This document shows positions 8,657-17,500 of a stretch of 64,000 nucleotides of DNA, piece by piece; position 1 is the first letter of the stretch; every line of letters begins with the position of its first letter. The position numbers were made by a program, and so were the translations under genes. Origin of the DNA: Oscillospiraceae bacterium (GTDB lineage Bacteria > Bacillota > Clostridia > Oscillospirales > Acutalibacteraceae); the NCBI GenBank assembly GCA_015066385.1, contig SVOJ01000004.1, positions 1 through 64,000 on the forward strand, read 5' to 3'. The notes beneath the pieces were generated by a model. That model saw only the letters and a program-made list of their open reading frames with translations, had not been told where the DNA came from and ran no database searches.

Positions 8657-9856
8657 TCAGGAAAAGTAGCCGCAGAACCAATAGTTGGTTTGTGCAATCA
8701 TAAGATTACGGGGATCCATTTCACCTTCGATTTTAAATGAACCCAGTCCCATAGACATTTCAACATGCTGATCGATATCGGTTTCAACCGTATAGGAAGC
8801 GGCAATAGGATTGAGTGTTGCACGGTCGAAATAGAAGATCAGAGAACCAGCGGTTTTGATGTCGCCGAGTTGGGCATAGATGCGTGTGTTAACACCATCC
8901 GCGCCATCCGATTGTTCAAGCGGATAAGCGACACCCAGTTCGATGATGTCCGTACCGTACATGTTGTACAGCGCGGTCTGATATTTGTCAAGATAAAATT
9001 CTTCGCCTTCAGCCATCTCATAACCTTCGGCAAGCTGCTTTTTGGCAAGTGCCTTGATGTCGGCAGGGATATCGTTTACATACGACTCATTCTTGATTTC
9101 AATGGTCATCTTGATACAGTCCGTATAAGAGGCTTCCTGGGTCTTGAAACGTGCTACATCATATTCATTGAGACCGACGGTGATCTTTGCAGGTGCATTG
9201 ATATCTTCCGAGAATGTGCAGGGCACACCGACTTCGATGGTCATATCCTGAATATTTTCGGGTTTGAGCATGCTGACTTTTGCACCGGGGCCGGACATGA
9301 CATAACCTGCTTTCTGAGAACTCCTGCGCAGTGCATAATACTTTTCGGTCGTACCGTCTTCTTCACGCATGGCATCTTCAATCAGACCGGTATAAATGCC
9401 GAAGTCCAGATTCTTGGTTTCCATGAATTCATATTCATAGGTGTAGTAGTAAACCCTGTCATCAAAGAAAGAATAGTCTTTGATAATGTTGACAAGGTCA
9501 TTGAACAGCTCCAGTTCACGGTCATCCGGGCTGTAGGTTTCTGCATTATCCAGACCCTGCACAAAACGATAGCAACGGCGGGCATCTTCCATGGTGATGC
9601 CGTCGCCCATAATATCAGCGGCATAGTATTCGGGGGAACCGACTTCGGGCATTTCGATTTCACCCGAAGCAACCGCTAAAATGTACTCAAAATCAGATTG
9701 TTCAACTACACCGTCCCCGTCAATATCGCCGTAAAGACGGACTTTCTGATTGGTGTTGTTTCGCAAAACATCCACGGCAAAAGACTGCACGGGCAATGCA
9801 CAAAGAAGCATTGCAAGGCAAACAACGGCAGAAATAATTCTGTTCATTTTTTTCAT
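8657..9856 (-). CDS. Secreted protein with N-terminal dockerin-like module, function unknown
   Basis: A 399-residue protein with a signal peptide (IISAVVCLAMLLCALPVQSF), start ATG 9856 behind AGGGG. Residues about 42-105 resemble a dockerin: the first loop GDIDGDGVVEQSDFEYILAV is well kept, the second (IMGDGITMEDARRCYRFVQG) is degenerate at the usual acidic positions. The remaining 290 residues match no family I recognise. They are rich in Tyr, Asp and Glu and look mixed alpha/beta, with VYYYTYEYEFMETKNLDFG and a C-terminal beta-like part (NTRIYAQLGDIKTAGSLIFY). It is a single-gene unit with its own promoter and terminator. Confidence 0.8.
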   Translation of the reverse strand: MKKMNRIISAVVCLAMLLCALPVQSFAVDVLRNNTNQKVRLYGDIDGDGVVEQSDFEYILAVASGEIEMPEVGSPEYYAADIMGDGITMEDARRCYRFVQGLDNAETYSPDDRELELFNDLVNIIKDYSFFDDRVYYYTYEYEFMETKNLDFGIYTGLIEDAMREEDGTTEKYYALRRSSQKAGYVMSGPGAKVSMLKPENIQDMTIEVGVPCTFSEDINAPAKITVGLNEYDVARFKTQEASYTDCIKMTIEIKNESYVNDIPADIKALAKKQLAEGYEMAEGEEFYLDKYQTALYNMYGTDIIELGVAYPLEQSDGADGVNTRIYAQLGDIKTAGSLIFYFDRATLNPIAASYTVETDIDQHVEMSMGLGSFKIEGEMDPRNLMIAQTNYWFCGYFS

Positions 9857-9917
9857 TTAAAAAACCCCTGTTTCTTGATTTGGAATAAATTGAAGTCTTT
9901 AAAATATGACTGTTAAT

Positions 9918-9946
9918 ATCATATCACATCCGATTGCTTTTGTAAA
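9918..9946 (-). promoter_or_regulatory. Promoter of the 399-residue dockerin gene
   Basis: On the minus strand TTTACA (9946-9941), a 17-bp spacer and TATGAT (9923-9918), giving a 5' leader of about 55 nt. Confidence 0.5.
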
Positions 9947-9981
9947 TACGTAAAAATACATTATTTACAGAAAATTTTTTC

Positions 9982-10009
9982 TTGCATTTACTGAAAAAAG
10001 CGGTATAAT
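9982..10009 (+). promoter_or_regulatory. Promoter of the IscU-like/GGGtGRT operon
   Basis: TTGCAT (9982-9987), a 16-bp spacer and TATAAT (10004-10009), about 90 bp ahead of the first start codon. Confidence 0.55.
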
Positions 10010-10096
10010 ATAATTGTATATTTTGGGCTGTGTGCTTGTTTATCCGAACCTGACACACACCACAGGGTTTACGAAATGAAAGGAGCAAACAAAACA

Positions 10097-10789
10097 ATGA
10101 CCTACACGCATGAAGTTGAAAAAATGTGCCCGGTCGCAAAAGGCCCCAAGCACGGTCCCGCCCCCATTCCCGAAGAAGGCCGTTGGGTAAAGTCCTGTGA
10201 AATCAAGGACATCAGCGGTTTCACCCACGGTGTGGGCTGGTGTGCACCCCAGCAGGGCGCTTGCAAACTGACCCTCAACGTAAAAGAAGGCATCATCGAA
10301 GAAGCACTTGTCGAAACGCTCGGTTGCACCGGTATGACCCATTCCGCAGCAATGGCTGCTGAAATTCTTCCCGGCAAGACCATTCTTGAAGCACTCAACA
10401 CCGACCTTGTCTGTGACGCTATCAACACTGCAATGAGAGAACTCTTCCTGCAGATCGTTTACGGCCGTACCCAGTCCGCTTTCTCCGAAGACGGTCTGTC
10501 CATCGGCGCTTCCCTTGAAGATCTCGGCAAAGGTCTGTGCTCTCAGGTCGGCACTTGCTTCAGCACCAAGGAAAAAGGTGTTCGTTATCTGCAACTCACC
10601 GACGGCTACATAACCAAGATGGCTCTCGATGCTGACGATCAGGTAATCGGTTACGAATACATCAAGGTCGGCCCCCTGCTTTCCGCTATCCGCAAGGGTG
10701 AAGACATCCAGGCCGCCCTCAAGAAGTTCACCGGTACTTACGGCCGCTTTGCCGATGCTGTAAAGACCATTGACCCCAGAGAAGAATAA
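10097..10789 (+). CDS. IscU/NifU-N-like iron-sulfur scaffold-type protein
   Basis: I place the start at ATG 10097 (MTYTHEVEKMCPV), because AAAGGAG lies at the right distance; an in-frame ATG at 10076 is too far upstream. The 230-residue protein has eight cysteines. The core GACKLTLNVKEGIIEEALVE, then LGCTGMTHSAAMAAEILPGK, follows the IscU pattern in which a Cys precedes a beta-hairpin and a GC..SSS..TE..GK helix follows. In IscU the Cys ligands hold the nascent cluster; here C49 or C56 and C77 are the likely counterparts, and C148 or C154 could be the third. It sits 13 bp ahead of a GGGtGRT protein in an operon, a pairing I recall from clostridia. The C-rich synonymous codon choice suggests high expression. 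The exact role is inference. Confidence 0.8.
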   Translation: MTYTHEVEKMCPVAKGPKHGPAPIPEEGRWVKSCEIKDISGFTHGVGWCAPQQGACKLTLNVKEGIIEEALVETLGCTGMTHSAAMAAEILPGKTILEALNTDLVCDAINTAMRELFLQIVYGRTQSAFSEDGLSIGASLEDLGKGLCSQVGTCFSTKEKGVRYLQLTDGYITKMALDADDQVIGYEYIKVGPLLSAIRKGEDIQAALKKFTGTYGRFADAVKTIDPREE

Positions 10790-10802
10790 GGAGGACGCAA
10801 AC

Positions 10803-11810
10803 ATGGCTAATAATGTAAGTTTTGAAGGCAAAGACAGAAGAATGCCCGGTATCGAAAAGTGCCTGGCTGAATACGGTCTTGAAAGTCTTGAAGCAGCCCG
10901 CGACCTCTGCACCGCTAAGGGCATTGACGTTGACACCATCGTCAGAGGCGCACAGCCCATCGCATTTGAAAATGCTGTCTGGGCATACACCCTCGGCACT
11001 GCTGTTGCCATTCAGAAGAACGTTTCCACCGCTTCCGAAGCTGCTGCTGCAATCGGTATCGGTCTGCAGGCTTTCTGCGTACCCGGCAGCGTTGCTGACC
11101 AGAGAAAAGTCGGTCTCGGCCACGGTAACCTCGGCGCAAGACTGCTTGACGACGGCACCAAGTGCTTTGCTTTCCTTGCAGGTCACGAATCCTTCGCAGC
11201 TGCTGAAGGTGCTATCGCTATCGCAAAGACCGCTAACAAGGTTCGCACCACTCCCCTTCGCGTCATCCTCAACGGTCTTGGCAAGGATGCCGCTATGATC
11301 ATCTCCCGCATCAACGGCTTTACTTATGTTCAGACTGAATATGACTACTTCACCGGCGAACTCAAAGTCGTCAAGGAAATCGCTTATTCCGAAGGTGAAC
11401 GCGGTCAGGTCCGTTGCTACGGTGCTGACGATGTCAACGAAGGCGTTGCCATCATGATCAGCGAAGGTGTTGATGCTTCCATCACCGGCAACTCCACCAA
11501 CCCCACCCGCTTCCAGCATCCCGTTGCAGGCACCTACAAGAAATGGTGCTATGAAAACGACCGCAAGTACTTCTCCGTTGCTTCCGGCGGCGGTACCGGC
11601 CGTACACTGCATCCCGACAACATGGCTGCAGGCCCTGCTTCCTACGGCATGACCGACACCATGGGCCGCATGCACTCCGACGCACAGTTCGCAGGCTCCT
11701 CCTCCGTCCCTGCTCATGTAGAGATGATGGGCCTTCTGGGCATGGGCAACAACCCCATGGTCGGCGCTACGGTTGCTTGCGCAGTTGCAGTTGCTGAAGC
11801 TCTCAAATAA
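10803..11810 (+). CDS. GGGtGRT family protein
   Basis: A 335-residue protein starting at ATG 10803 behind AAGGAGG. It carries the family-naming motif ASGGGTGRTLHPDNMAAGP near residue 260, plus conserved-looking stretches (NSTNPTRFQHPVAGTYKKWC, and a C-terminal SSVPAHVEMMGLLGMGNN). To my knowledge the family has no settled biochemical role; its stable neighbour is an IscU-like protein, which points to iron-sulfur or related metal chemistry. There is no signal peptide or membrane segment, so it is cytosolic. Codons are strongly biased to C-ending forms, as in the upstream gene, which suggests an abundant protein. A strong terminator follows. Confidence 0.88.
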   Translation: MANNVSFEGKDRRMPGIEKCLAEYGLESLEAARDLCTAKGIDVDTIVRGAQPIAFENAVWAYTLGTAVAIQKNVSTASEAAAAIGIGLQAFCVPGSVADQRKVGLGHGNLGARLLDDGTKCFAFLAGHESFAAAEGAIAIAKTANKVRTTPLRVILNGLGKDAAMIISRINGFTYVQTEYDYFTGELKVVKEIAYSEGERGQVRCYGADDVNEGVAIMISEGVDASITGNSTNPTRFQHPVAGTYKKWCYENDRKYFSVASGGGTGRTLHPDNMAAGPASYGMTDTMGRMHSDAQFAGSSSVPAHVEMMGLLGMGNNPMVGATVACAVAVAEALK

Positions 11811-11844
11811 GCCTTTATCATAAGTTTTTTTAATCAATAACAAT

Positions 11845-11891
11845 CAGACGCATCATTTTTGAGTCTTCAAGGATGATGTGTCTGTTTTTTT
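11845..11891 (+). terminator. Rho-independent terminator after the GGGtGRT gene
   Basis: A 12-bp stem CAGACGCATCAT/ATGATGTGTCTG (one G-T pair) with a 16-nt loop, followed by TTTTTTT. Confidence 0.9.
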
Positions 11892-11893
11892 GC

Positions 11894-11921
11894 TTGCATT
11901 ATTCTGAAAAAATATTATACT
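11894..11921 (+). promoter_or_regulatory. Promoter of the GH116-type gene
   Basis: TTGCAT (11894-11899), a 16-bp spacer and TATACT (11916-11921), directly after the preceding terminator and 30 bp ahead of the start codon. Confidence 0.55.
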
Positions 11922-11950
11922 TAAATTGTAACGAAAGGAGTTGGTGTTTT

Positions 11951-14416
11951 ATGCCGAAAATCACAACAACCAAAACCCATGCAAGCGGAATTGCGCTCGG
12001 CGGTATCGGTGCCGGCAGTGTTGAGCTTTTTCCCGACGGTGAGTTTCACAGCTGGCTGATTGCCAATCAGCCGAGAATCACCAAGGTCTGCTTTGAAGAT
12101 CAGGTCGATGACGGCGAAAGCAGCACAGGTGCTCTTTCATTTTATGTGCGCGAACAGAAGGCGGACGGCAGGCTGGTTGTGCGTAAACTCGGCATGAAAA
12201 CCGATGCGGATGATTTTACATACCGCATGTTCTCATGGAACAAGCCGATTGAAAAAATTGAATTTGACGGCAGATTTCCCGTCTGCGATCTCGACTACAA
12301 GGACAGTGCGCTTTCCTGCAAGTTGAGTCTGCAGGCTGTTTCACCGTTTGTTCCGCATAACTCCGATATTTCCTCTACACCGGGCTTTTTTATGGATTTC
12401 ACTGCAGAGAACCCGACGGACAGAGAACTGCAGATCAGTCTTTTGGGTACCCTTGTGCCTGATGTTGCCAACAAAGAAGAAGGAAACAAAAATGTGCTTT
12501 GCACGATTGGCGACGGACTCGGTGTGCAGATAGAGCCGGCAAAGCCTTCCGACAATCCCGCTTGCGGTGAACTCTGCTTTTCGATAAACGGAGACGGAGA
12601 AAAGTCTTATATTACGGCTGATTACTACCGTTTTATGAAAGAGTTCATAGCCGATTCAAAATTGGGAATCTCGCAGGAATCTGTTCTGTTCGGCTTCCGA
12701 AAAAACGGAAGTCTGCCCAATACCGAAATCGGCACAAAGCCTGTGGCCTTACCCGAGGATTTATCTTCGTTAAGTGATGCCGAGCTTGATGCCTTGTGCG
12801 AGGAATATAAAAAGTACCCTTATGCCGCCTCCATGCTCAGCAGGCGCCTGCACTGCAATCCTGATTTTCTTGCGGAAAGAGAGAACAAGATTCTCTTCCT
12901 TGACTGCTGTTACAACCAGAATAAAAGAAAGGGAACGGATTTCGGTGCCTGTGCGCTTTGTTCGGAGGTAACTCTTAAACCCGGTGAAAAGAAAAATATC
13001 CGCTTTATTCTCACATGGTATTTCCCGAATCACAGAGCAAGCGACGGCGAAATGATCGGCCATTATTATGAAAATCTCTACAACAGTGCTCTGGATGCAA
13101 ACAAAGCTCTTGCAGAAGGCTATGACCGCATTTTCAAATCCGCTGTCGGTTTTGCAGAACTTCTTTACACAACGGATTTGCCGACCATTTATCCCGATGC
13201 ATGGTCGTCGAATCTTTCACAGTTGATCAAAGACTCCGTTTATCTGAAAAACGGAAATTTCGGTCTGTGGGAGGGGCTCGGCTACTGCGGACTTCATACC
13301 ACGGATATCACCTATCATGCATCCTTTTCTCTGATCAGCCTTTTCCCCGACTTGCAAAAAAAGCAGATGAAAATGGGCGCCGCCTACCAACGCGAAGACG
13401 GCAGGGTGCATCATTGCTTCAGACCCGACATGAAAAGCACGAACAACGGCTTCAGCCGTGTTGACATCAACATGCAGTTTGTGCTGATGGTGCTTCGTGA
13501 CTATCTGTTTACGGGGGATAAGGATTATCTTTTGTCTCTCCGGGATACTGTCAGACGGGCAATGGATTCCACGCAAACGCTTGACACAGACAAGGACGGT
13601 CTTCCTGATTACGACACAAAGCGCAACACCTACGACGCATGGAACTTCTCGGGAACACCTGTGTATATTTCTGTCCTCTGGCTGGCGGCTCTGAAGGCAG
13701 CTGTAATCATAGCCGACAGAATCGGAGATAAATCCTGCGCTGACAAATGGAATAATCTGTTGAGCCAAGGTAAAAAATCCCTTGAAGAAAAGCTCTGGAA
13801 CGGCGAATATTATAATCTCTGGAAAAATAATGATGTAACAGACGAATCTCTTATGACCGATCAGCTTGACGGCGAATGGTTCCTCAGAATGCTGGGGCTT
13901 GACGGCAATCTTCCCGATGAGCGAGTCCGTTCGGTGGTTGAATTTATTTTCCGCCATAATTTTGATGATGAGCAGGGACTTCTGAATGCCACCGTACCCG
14001 AAAACAGATGGACAAGCATAGAAACCTACAACAACTGTCAGACAATTGCCGTATGGACAGGCATCGGCTATGCCTTCTCTGCTCTTGCGCTTTCTGTGGG
14101 GGCGACGGAAGTTTCCGACACGGTTGTGAATTCCATACACTGCAATCAATTAAGATTCGGTCATTTCTGGGATCATTGGGAATGCGGACACCACTATACA
14201 AGACCGATGTCCAGTTGGAGCACGCTTATTGCCGCTTCCGGAATGGCGGTTGATTATGAAAACAAAAAGCTTTCATTCAGACCTGTCTATAAGAACATCA
14301 CCTTTCCGCTTGTTTTACCCGATATATTGGCAAAAGTCAGTTTTGCTGACGGCAAGATGAACGTTGAATGTATCAAAGGTGATTTAAGTGTGTGGGAGAT
14401 AACGATAACAGAGTAA
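11951..14416 (+). CDS. GH116-type glycoside hydrolase (beta-glucosidase/glucosylceramidase-like)
   Basis: An 821-residue protein starting at ATG 11951 behind GAAAGGAG. The N-terminal beta-sandwich domain opens with GIALGGIGAGSVELFPDGEF, a hallmark of GBA2-type GH116 enzymes. The C-terminal (alpha/alpha)6 domain has a WEGLGYCGLHTTDITYH segment holding the likely nucleophile Glu, and LPDYDTKRNTYDAWNFSGTP holding the likely acid/base Asp; further on come WTSIETYNNCQTIAVWTGIG and GHFWDHWECGHHYTRPMSSW. There is no signal peptide, so it acts in the cytosol on imported glycosides. Bacterial members include beta-glucosidases, beta-xylosidases and N-acetylglucosaminidases, so substrate is open. The nearby xylAB makes xylosides a reasonable guess, but this is inference. 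Confidence 0.85.
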   Translation: MPKITTTKTHASGIALGGIGAGSVELFPDGEFHSWLIANQPRITKVCFEDQVDDGESSTGALSFYVREQKADGRLVVRKLGMKTDADDFTYRMFSWNKPIEKIEFDGRFPVCDLDYKDSALSCKLSLQAVSPFVPHNSDISSTPGFFMDFTAENPTDRELQISLLGTLVPDVANKEEGNKNVLCTIGDGLGVQIEPAKPSDNPACGELCFSINGDGEKSYITADYYRFMKEFIADSKLGISQESVLFGFRKNGSLPNTEIGTKPVALPEDLSSLSDAELDALCEEYKKYPYAASMLSRRLHCNPDFLAERENKILFLDCCYNQNKRKGTDFGACALCSEVTLKPGEKKNIRFILTWYFPNHRASDGEMIGHYYENLYNSALDANKALAEGYDRIFKSAVGFAELLYTTDLPTIYPDAWSSNLSQLIKDSVYLKNGNFGLWEGLGYCGLHTTDITYHASFSLISLFPDLQKKQMKMGAAYQREDGRVHHCFRPDMKSTNNGFSRVDINMQFVLMVLRDYLFTGDKDYLLSLRDTVRRAMDSTQTLDTDKDGLPDYDTKRNTYDAWNFSGTPVYISVLWLAALKAAVIIADRIGDKSCADKWNNLLSQGKKSLEEKLWNGEYYNLWKNNDVTDESLMTDQLDGEWFLRMLGLDGNLPDERVRSVVEFIFRHNFDDEQGLLNATVPENRWTSIETYNNCQTIAVWTGIGYAFSALALSVGATEVSDTVVNSIHCNQLRFGHFWDHWECGHHYTRPMSSWSTLIAASGMAVDYENKKLSFRPVYKNITFPLVLPDILAKVSFADGKMNVECIKGDLSVWEITITE

Positions 14417-14475
14417 AGGTACGATGCGCCGCGGCTTTTCTTCTTACCCTTGCACATGTGTTCATCTGACATAAA

Positions 14476-14508
14476 AAATCCTCTCGTTTTCAGCAAACGG
14501 GAGGATTT
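14476..14508 (-). terminator. Rho-independent terminator of the beta-helix dockerin gene
   Basis: On the minus strand AAATCCTCCCGTTT pairs with AAACGAGAGGATTT (one C-A mismatch) and runs into a T tract. It lies 11 bp past the stop codon, and on the plus strand it may also help end the GH116 transcript. Confidence 0.8.
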
Positions 14509-14519
14509 ATTTATATTCT

Positions 14520-17500
14520 TTATTCCAGACCGACGGATCTGCGAAGCAGGGTGCGGGCATCGCCTGCGGTCAGTTGACCGTTACCGTCGGTGTCGCCTGC
14601 GCAGACCTTTTCGGGATCAGCGGAATCCAGTCCGACGGAAATGCGCAAAGCAAGTCTTGCATCGCCTGAATCCGACATTCCGTTGCCGTCAAGATCACCA
14701 ATGACAACCAGTTTGAAGAGTCTGCCGTTGTTGGTCACCTTGATACCTGTCCCCGTCTGTGCAAGCGTTTCATCCTCCAGGCGGACACCAATGGCAGTCA
14801 TTGCGATTACATTGTCGCTGTTATCGAGCATGCCGCGAATGGTTCCGATGGTCAAGCCCGTCTGTTCCAGAGTAATAAAGCCGTTTTCATAATCCACGCG
14901 GATTCCCGCCTGCGCAACAGGCACAACCGTTATGGCAAGCACCTGTGTTTCGATCTGCATGGGGCATTTGTTGCACAACAAAGCTTTTGTACCTGTGGAG
15001 TAAGCCGTAGGTTCAATAATGGTGATCCAACCTTTGGGATCGTGACCCGTTGCAGGTGCATCGGGATCTGTCAGAATCTGCTTTTCACCGCAACGAACAC
15101 AGGTTGCAGACAAAGTTCCCGCCGTGGTGCAGGTTGCATTGCTATCTGCAGTGAATTCGGAGTACTTATGAAGCAACAATTTTCCATCCGTCTGATTGCA
15201 GACAGAGCAATAACGGATTTCGGTGCATTCTCTTGTTTCATCCCATTTGTGATCACCGAGACTGCCCGTATCCTGCGGTTCGGTCTCAACATCACAACGC
15301 TTGCAGACCATTTTGGTCCAGACATTGTTTTCGCAGTCACCCGAAACCACAACCACTTCATAATCATGACCGAGTGCAGAACCGATATCGGGTTGCTTGT
15401 CCGTGGCATCACAATATTCACATTTCGCGGTTTTGGTGCCGTCAATCAAACATTCCGCATCGGAATTGGTTTTGTAATCCACAAAGGTATGATCGGTTTT
15501 GGAATCAATATCCAAGACCGTATTCTTGGCAAAGCAGATCGGGCAGGTTGCCGTTTTGGTGCCGTCCGAAGAACAAGTGGCATCGCCGTTGGGAACATAA
15601 TTGCTGAAATCGTGGGCAATTTCGGGCATAACCTTTGTCAGCGTGCAGGTGCAATCGGTGTATGTGCAGGACATGACCGCTGTACCGACCGTGTTGCAGT
15701 AGATGTAAGCCGCAGACTGGCTGTAATTGTGTTCGTTGGAAATAAACACGCTTGAAAGTGCCACATCTTCGTTTGCAAAGTACGAAGCGACACCGTTTGC
15801 ATCGGCAAAGCGAACGGGTTCTTTACCGGATTTGATCAGGCAGTGACCCGACACGGAAATGCGTGCAAGCGAATCGGGAGCGGCCGAAAGCAAAACCGCT
15901 TTGACACCGTCTGCACTGTCAGCACGCAGATTGGTACTGATGAAGTTTGCATCCCCCTGTGTGAACAAGGCTTCTTCCTGCGCCGCGATATTGACGGTAC
16001 AATTATCAAAAGTTACACCATCCGCACCAACCGCAATACCTCTGCCGATACAACCCGTTACGGACAATTCGCTGTCTGTTGCAGTCAACTGTTTCGCAGT
16101 AATGCCGGCACCGCCGTTGGTGGTGATTTCACATTTTTCAAAGAACAAACGGCTGTCGGCAGCATTGAACGCAGTACCCGTGACACCGTTGGCAATAAAA
16201 TCACTGCCGTAAGCCTGCAAAGAGGAATTGTTCAGCGCAAACAATGCCGAGGAATCCGTATTCTGTGCGGTCGCACCGAGAAGCACGGCATCACTGCTTG
16301 CAAGAGAAACCATATCATTACGATGGTTGCCGTATACAATACCCATGCCGATAAAATCAGAGACATACGCATACATGGGGGAACGAAGATCAAGCGTGCC
16401 GCCGTTGTGAACAAGAACGCTGTTGAGCATATTGATTGCATTGCCGCCGGAATTGGTGACGGAAAGACTGCTTGCATTGCCGTTGAGCCGGACATACGCA
16501 TTGGTCATTTTCCATTCGCCTGTCAAAGAAGAAGCGGCTTCACGGAGAACAATATCCACCGCACCCGTGACTTCCATACCTGCCAGCGTTGCACCGTTCA
16601 GGGTCAGGGTGTAACGGCCGTTGACGCTTTTCTGCAGCATCCATTTGTAATTCGCCGCAGAACCGCCCTCGTTGTAAGAAACATTGACACCGCTTGCATT
16701 CATATCAGCCGCAATATCCACGGGAGAACCGTTGATTTTCAGCGAGCAGGCGGAATCGGAGCGATAACTTTCCGCACCGTCCACGAAACAAAGCATTTTA
16801 TAATTGAGGGCAGTTGCATAGTCATAAGTTCTGCCGAACAGCATGACCGATTGTCCTGAAATTGCAAACGAGCCGCCTATCGCCGTCAGAGAAGCACGAC
16901 TGGCTGCCGAGGTGCCGACCGTAAGCAGATGGTTAGATGCGACAAGCCCCGTATTACCGCCGATGGCCGTGACACTACCGTTTTCAATGGTGATCTGACC
17001 CACGCAGAAGAAACCGTAATTGTCGCCGTCTGCAATGATCTGACCACCGGTAATGACGGGATGTGCCTGATGGCTGTTGATACCGTAAGAGCCGCCGTCG
17101 GCAATGAGTGTTCCGTCACGCATCTGAAGGTCTGCATAGTAAAGATAAACACCGGATTTGCCTGTAGCAGATGCATTGATCACACCGCCGGTCATCAAAG
17201 CGGATGCATCATAGCAACGAAGCCCTGCATCCGTACCGATTGCACTGACAAAGCCACCGCTGACTTCGAGGGCTTTGCAATCGCCTCTGTCCGCACTTGC
17301 AGACAGACCGTTGACGCTGATGCCCTGATAGCCCGAGGTTTTCAGAACACCGCCCGAGATGTGCAGATCGGATTTGTCGATCTGTAAACCGCATGTATTA
17401 GACGTGTCCGTGCCGACTGTAACCTTACATTCGACCGACCCGCCTGTCATTTTGAAAGCACTGTTATTGCAAAGGTATACACCTGTTTTTGCACCGGCAA

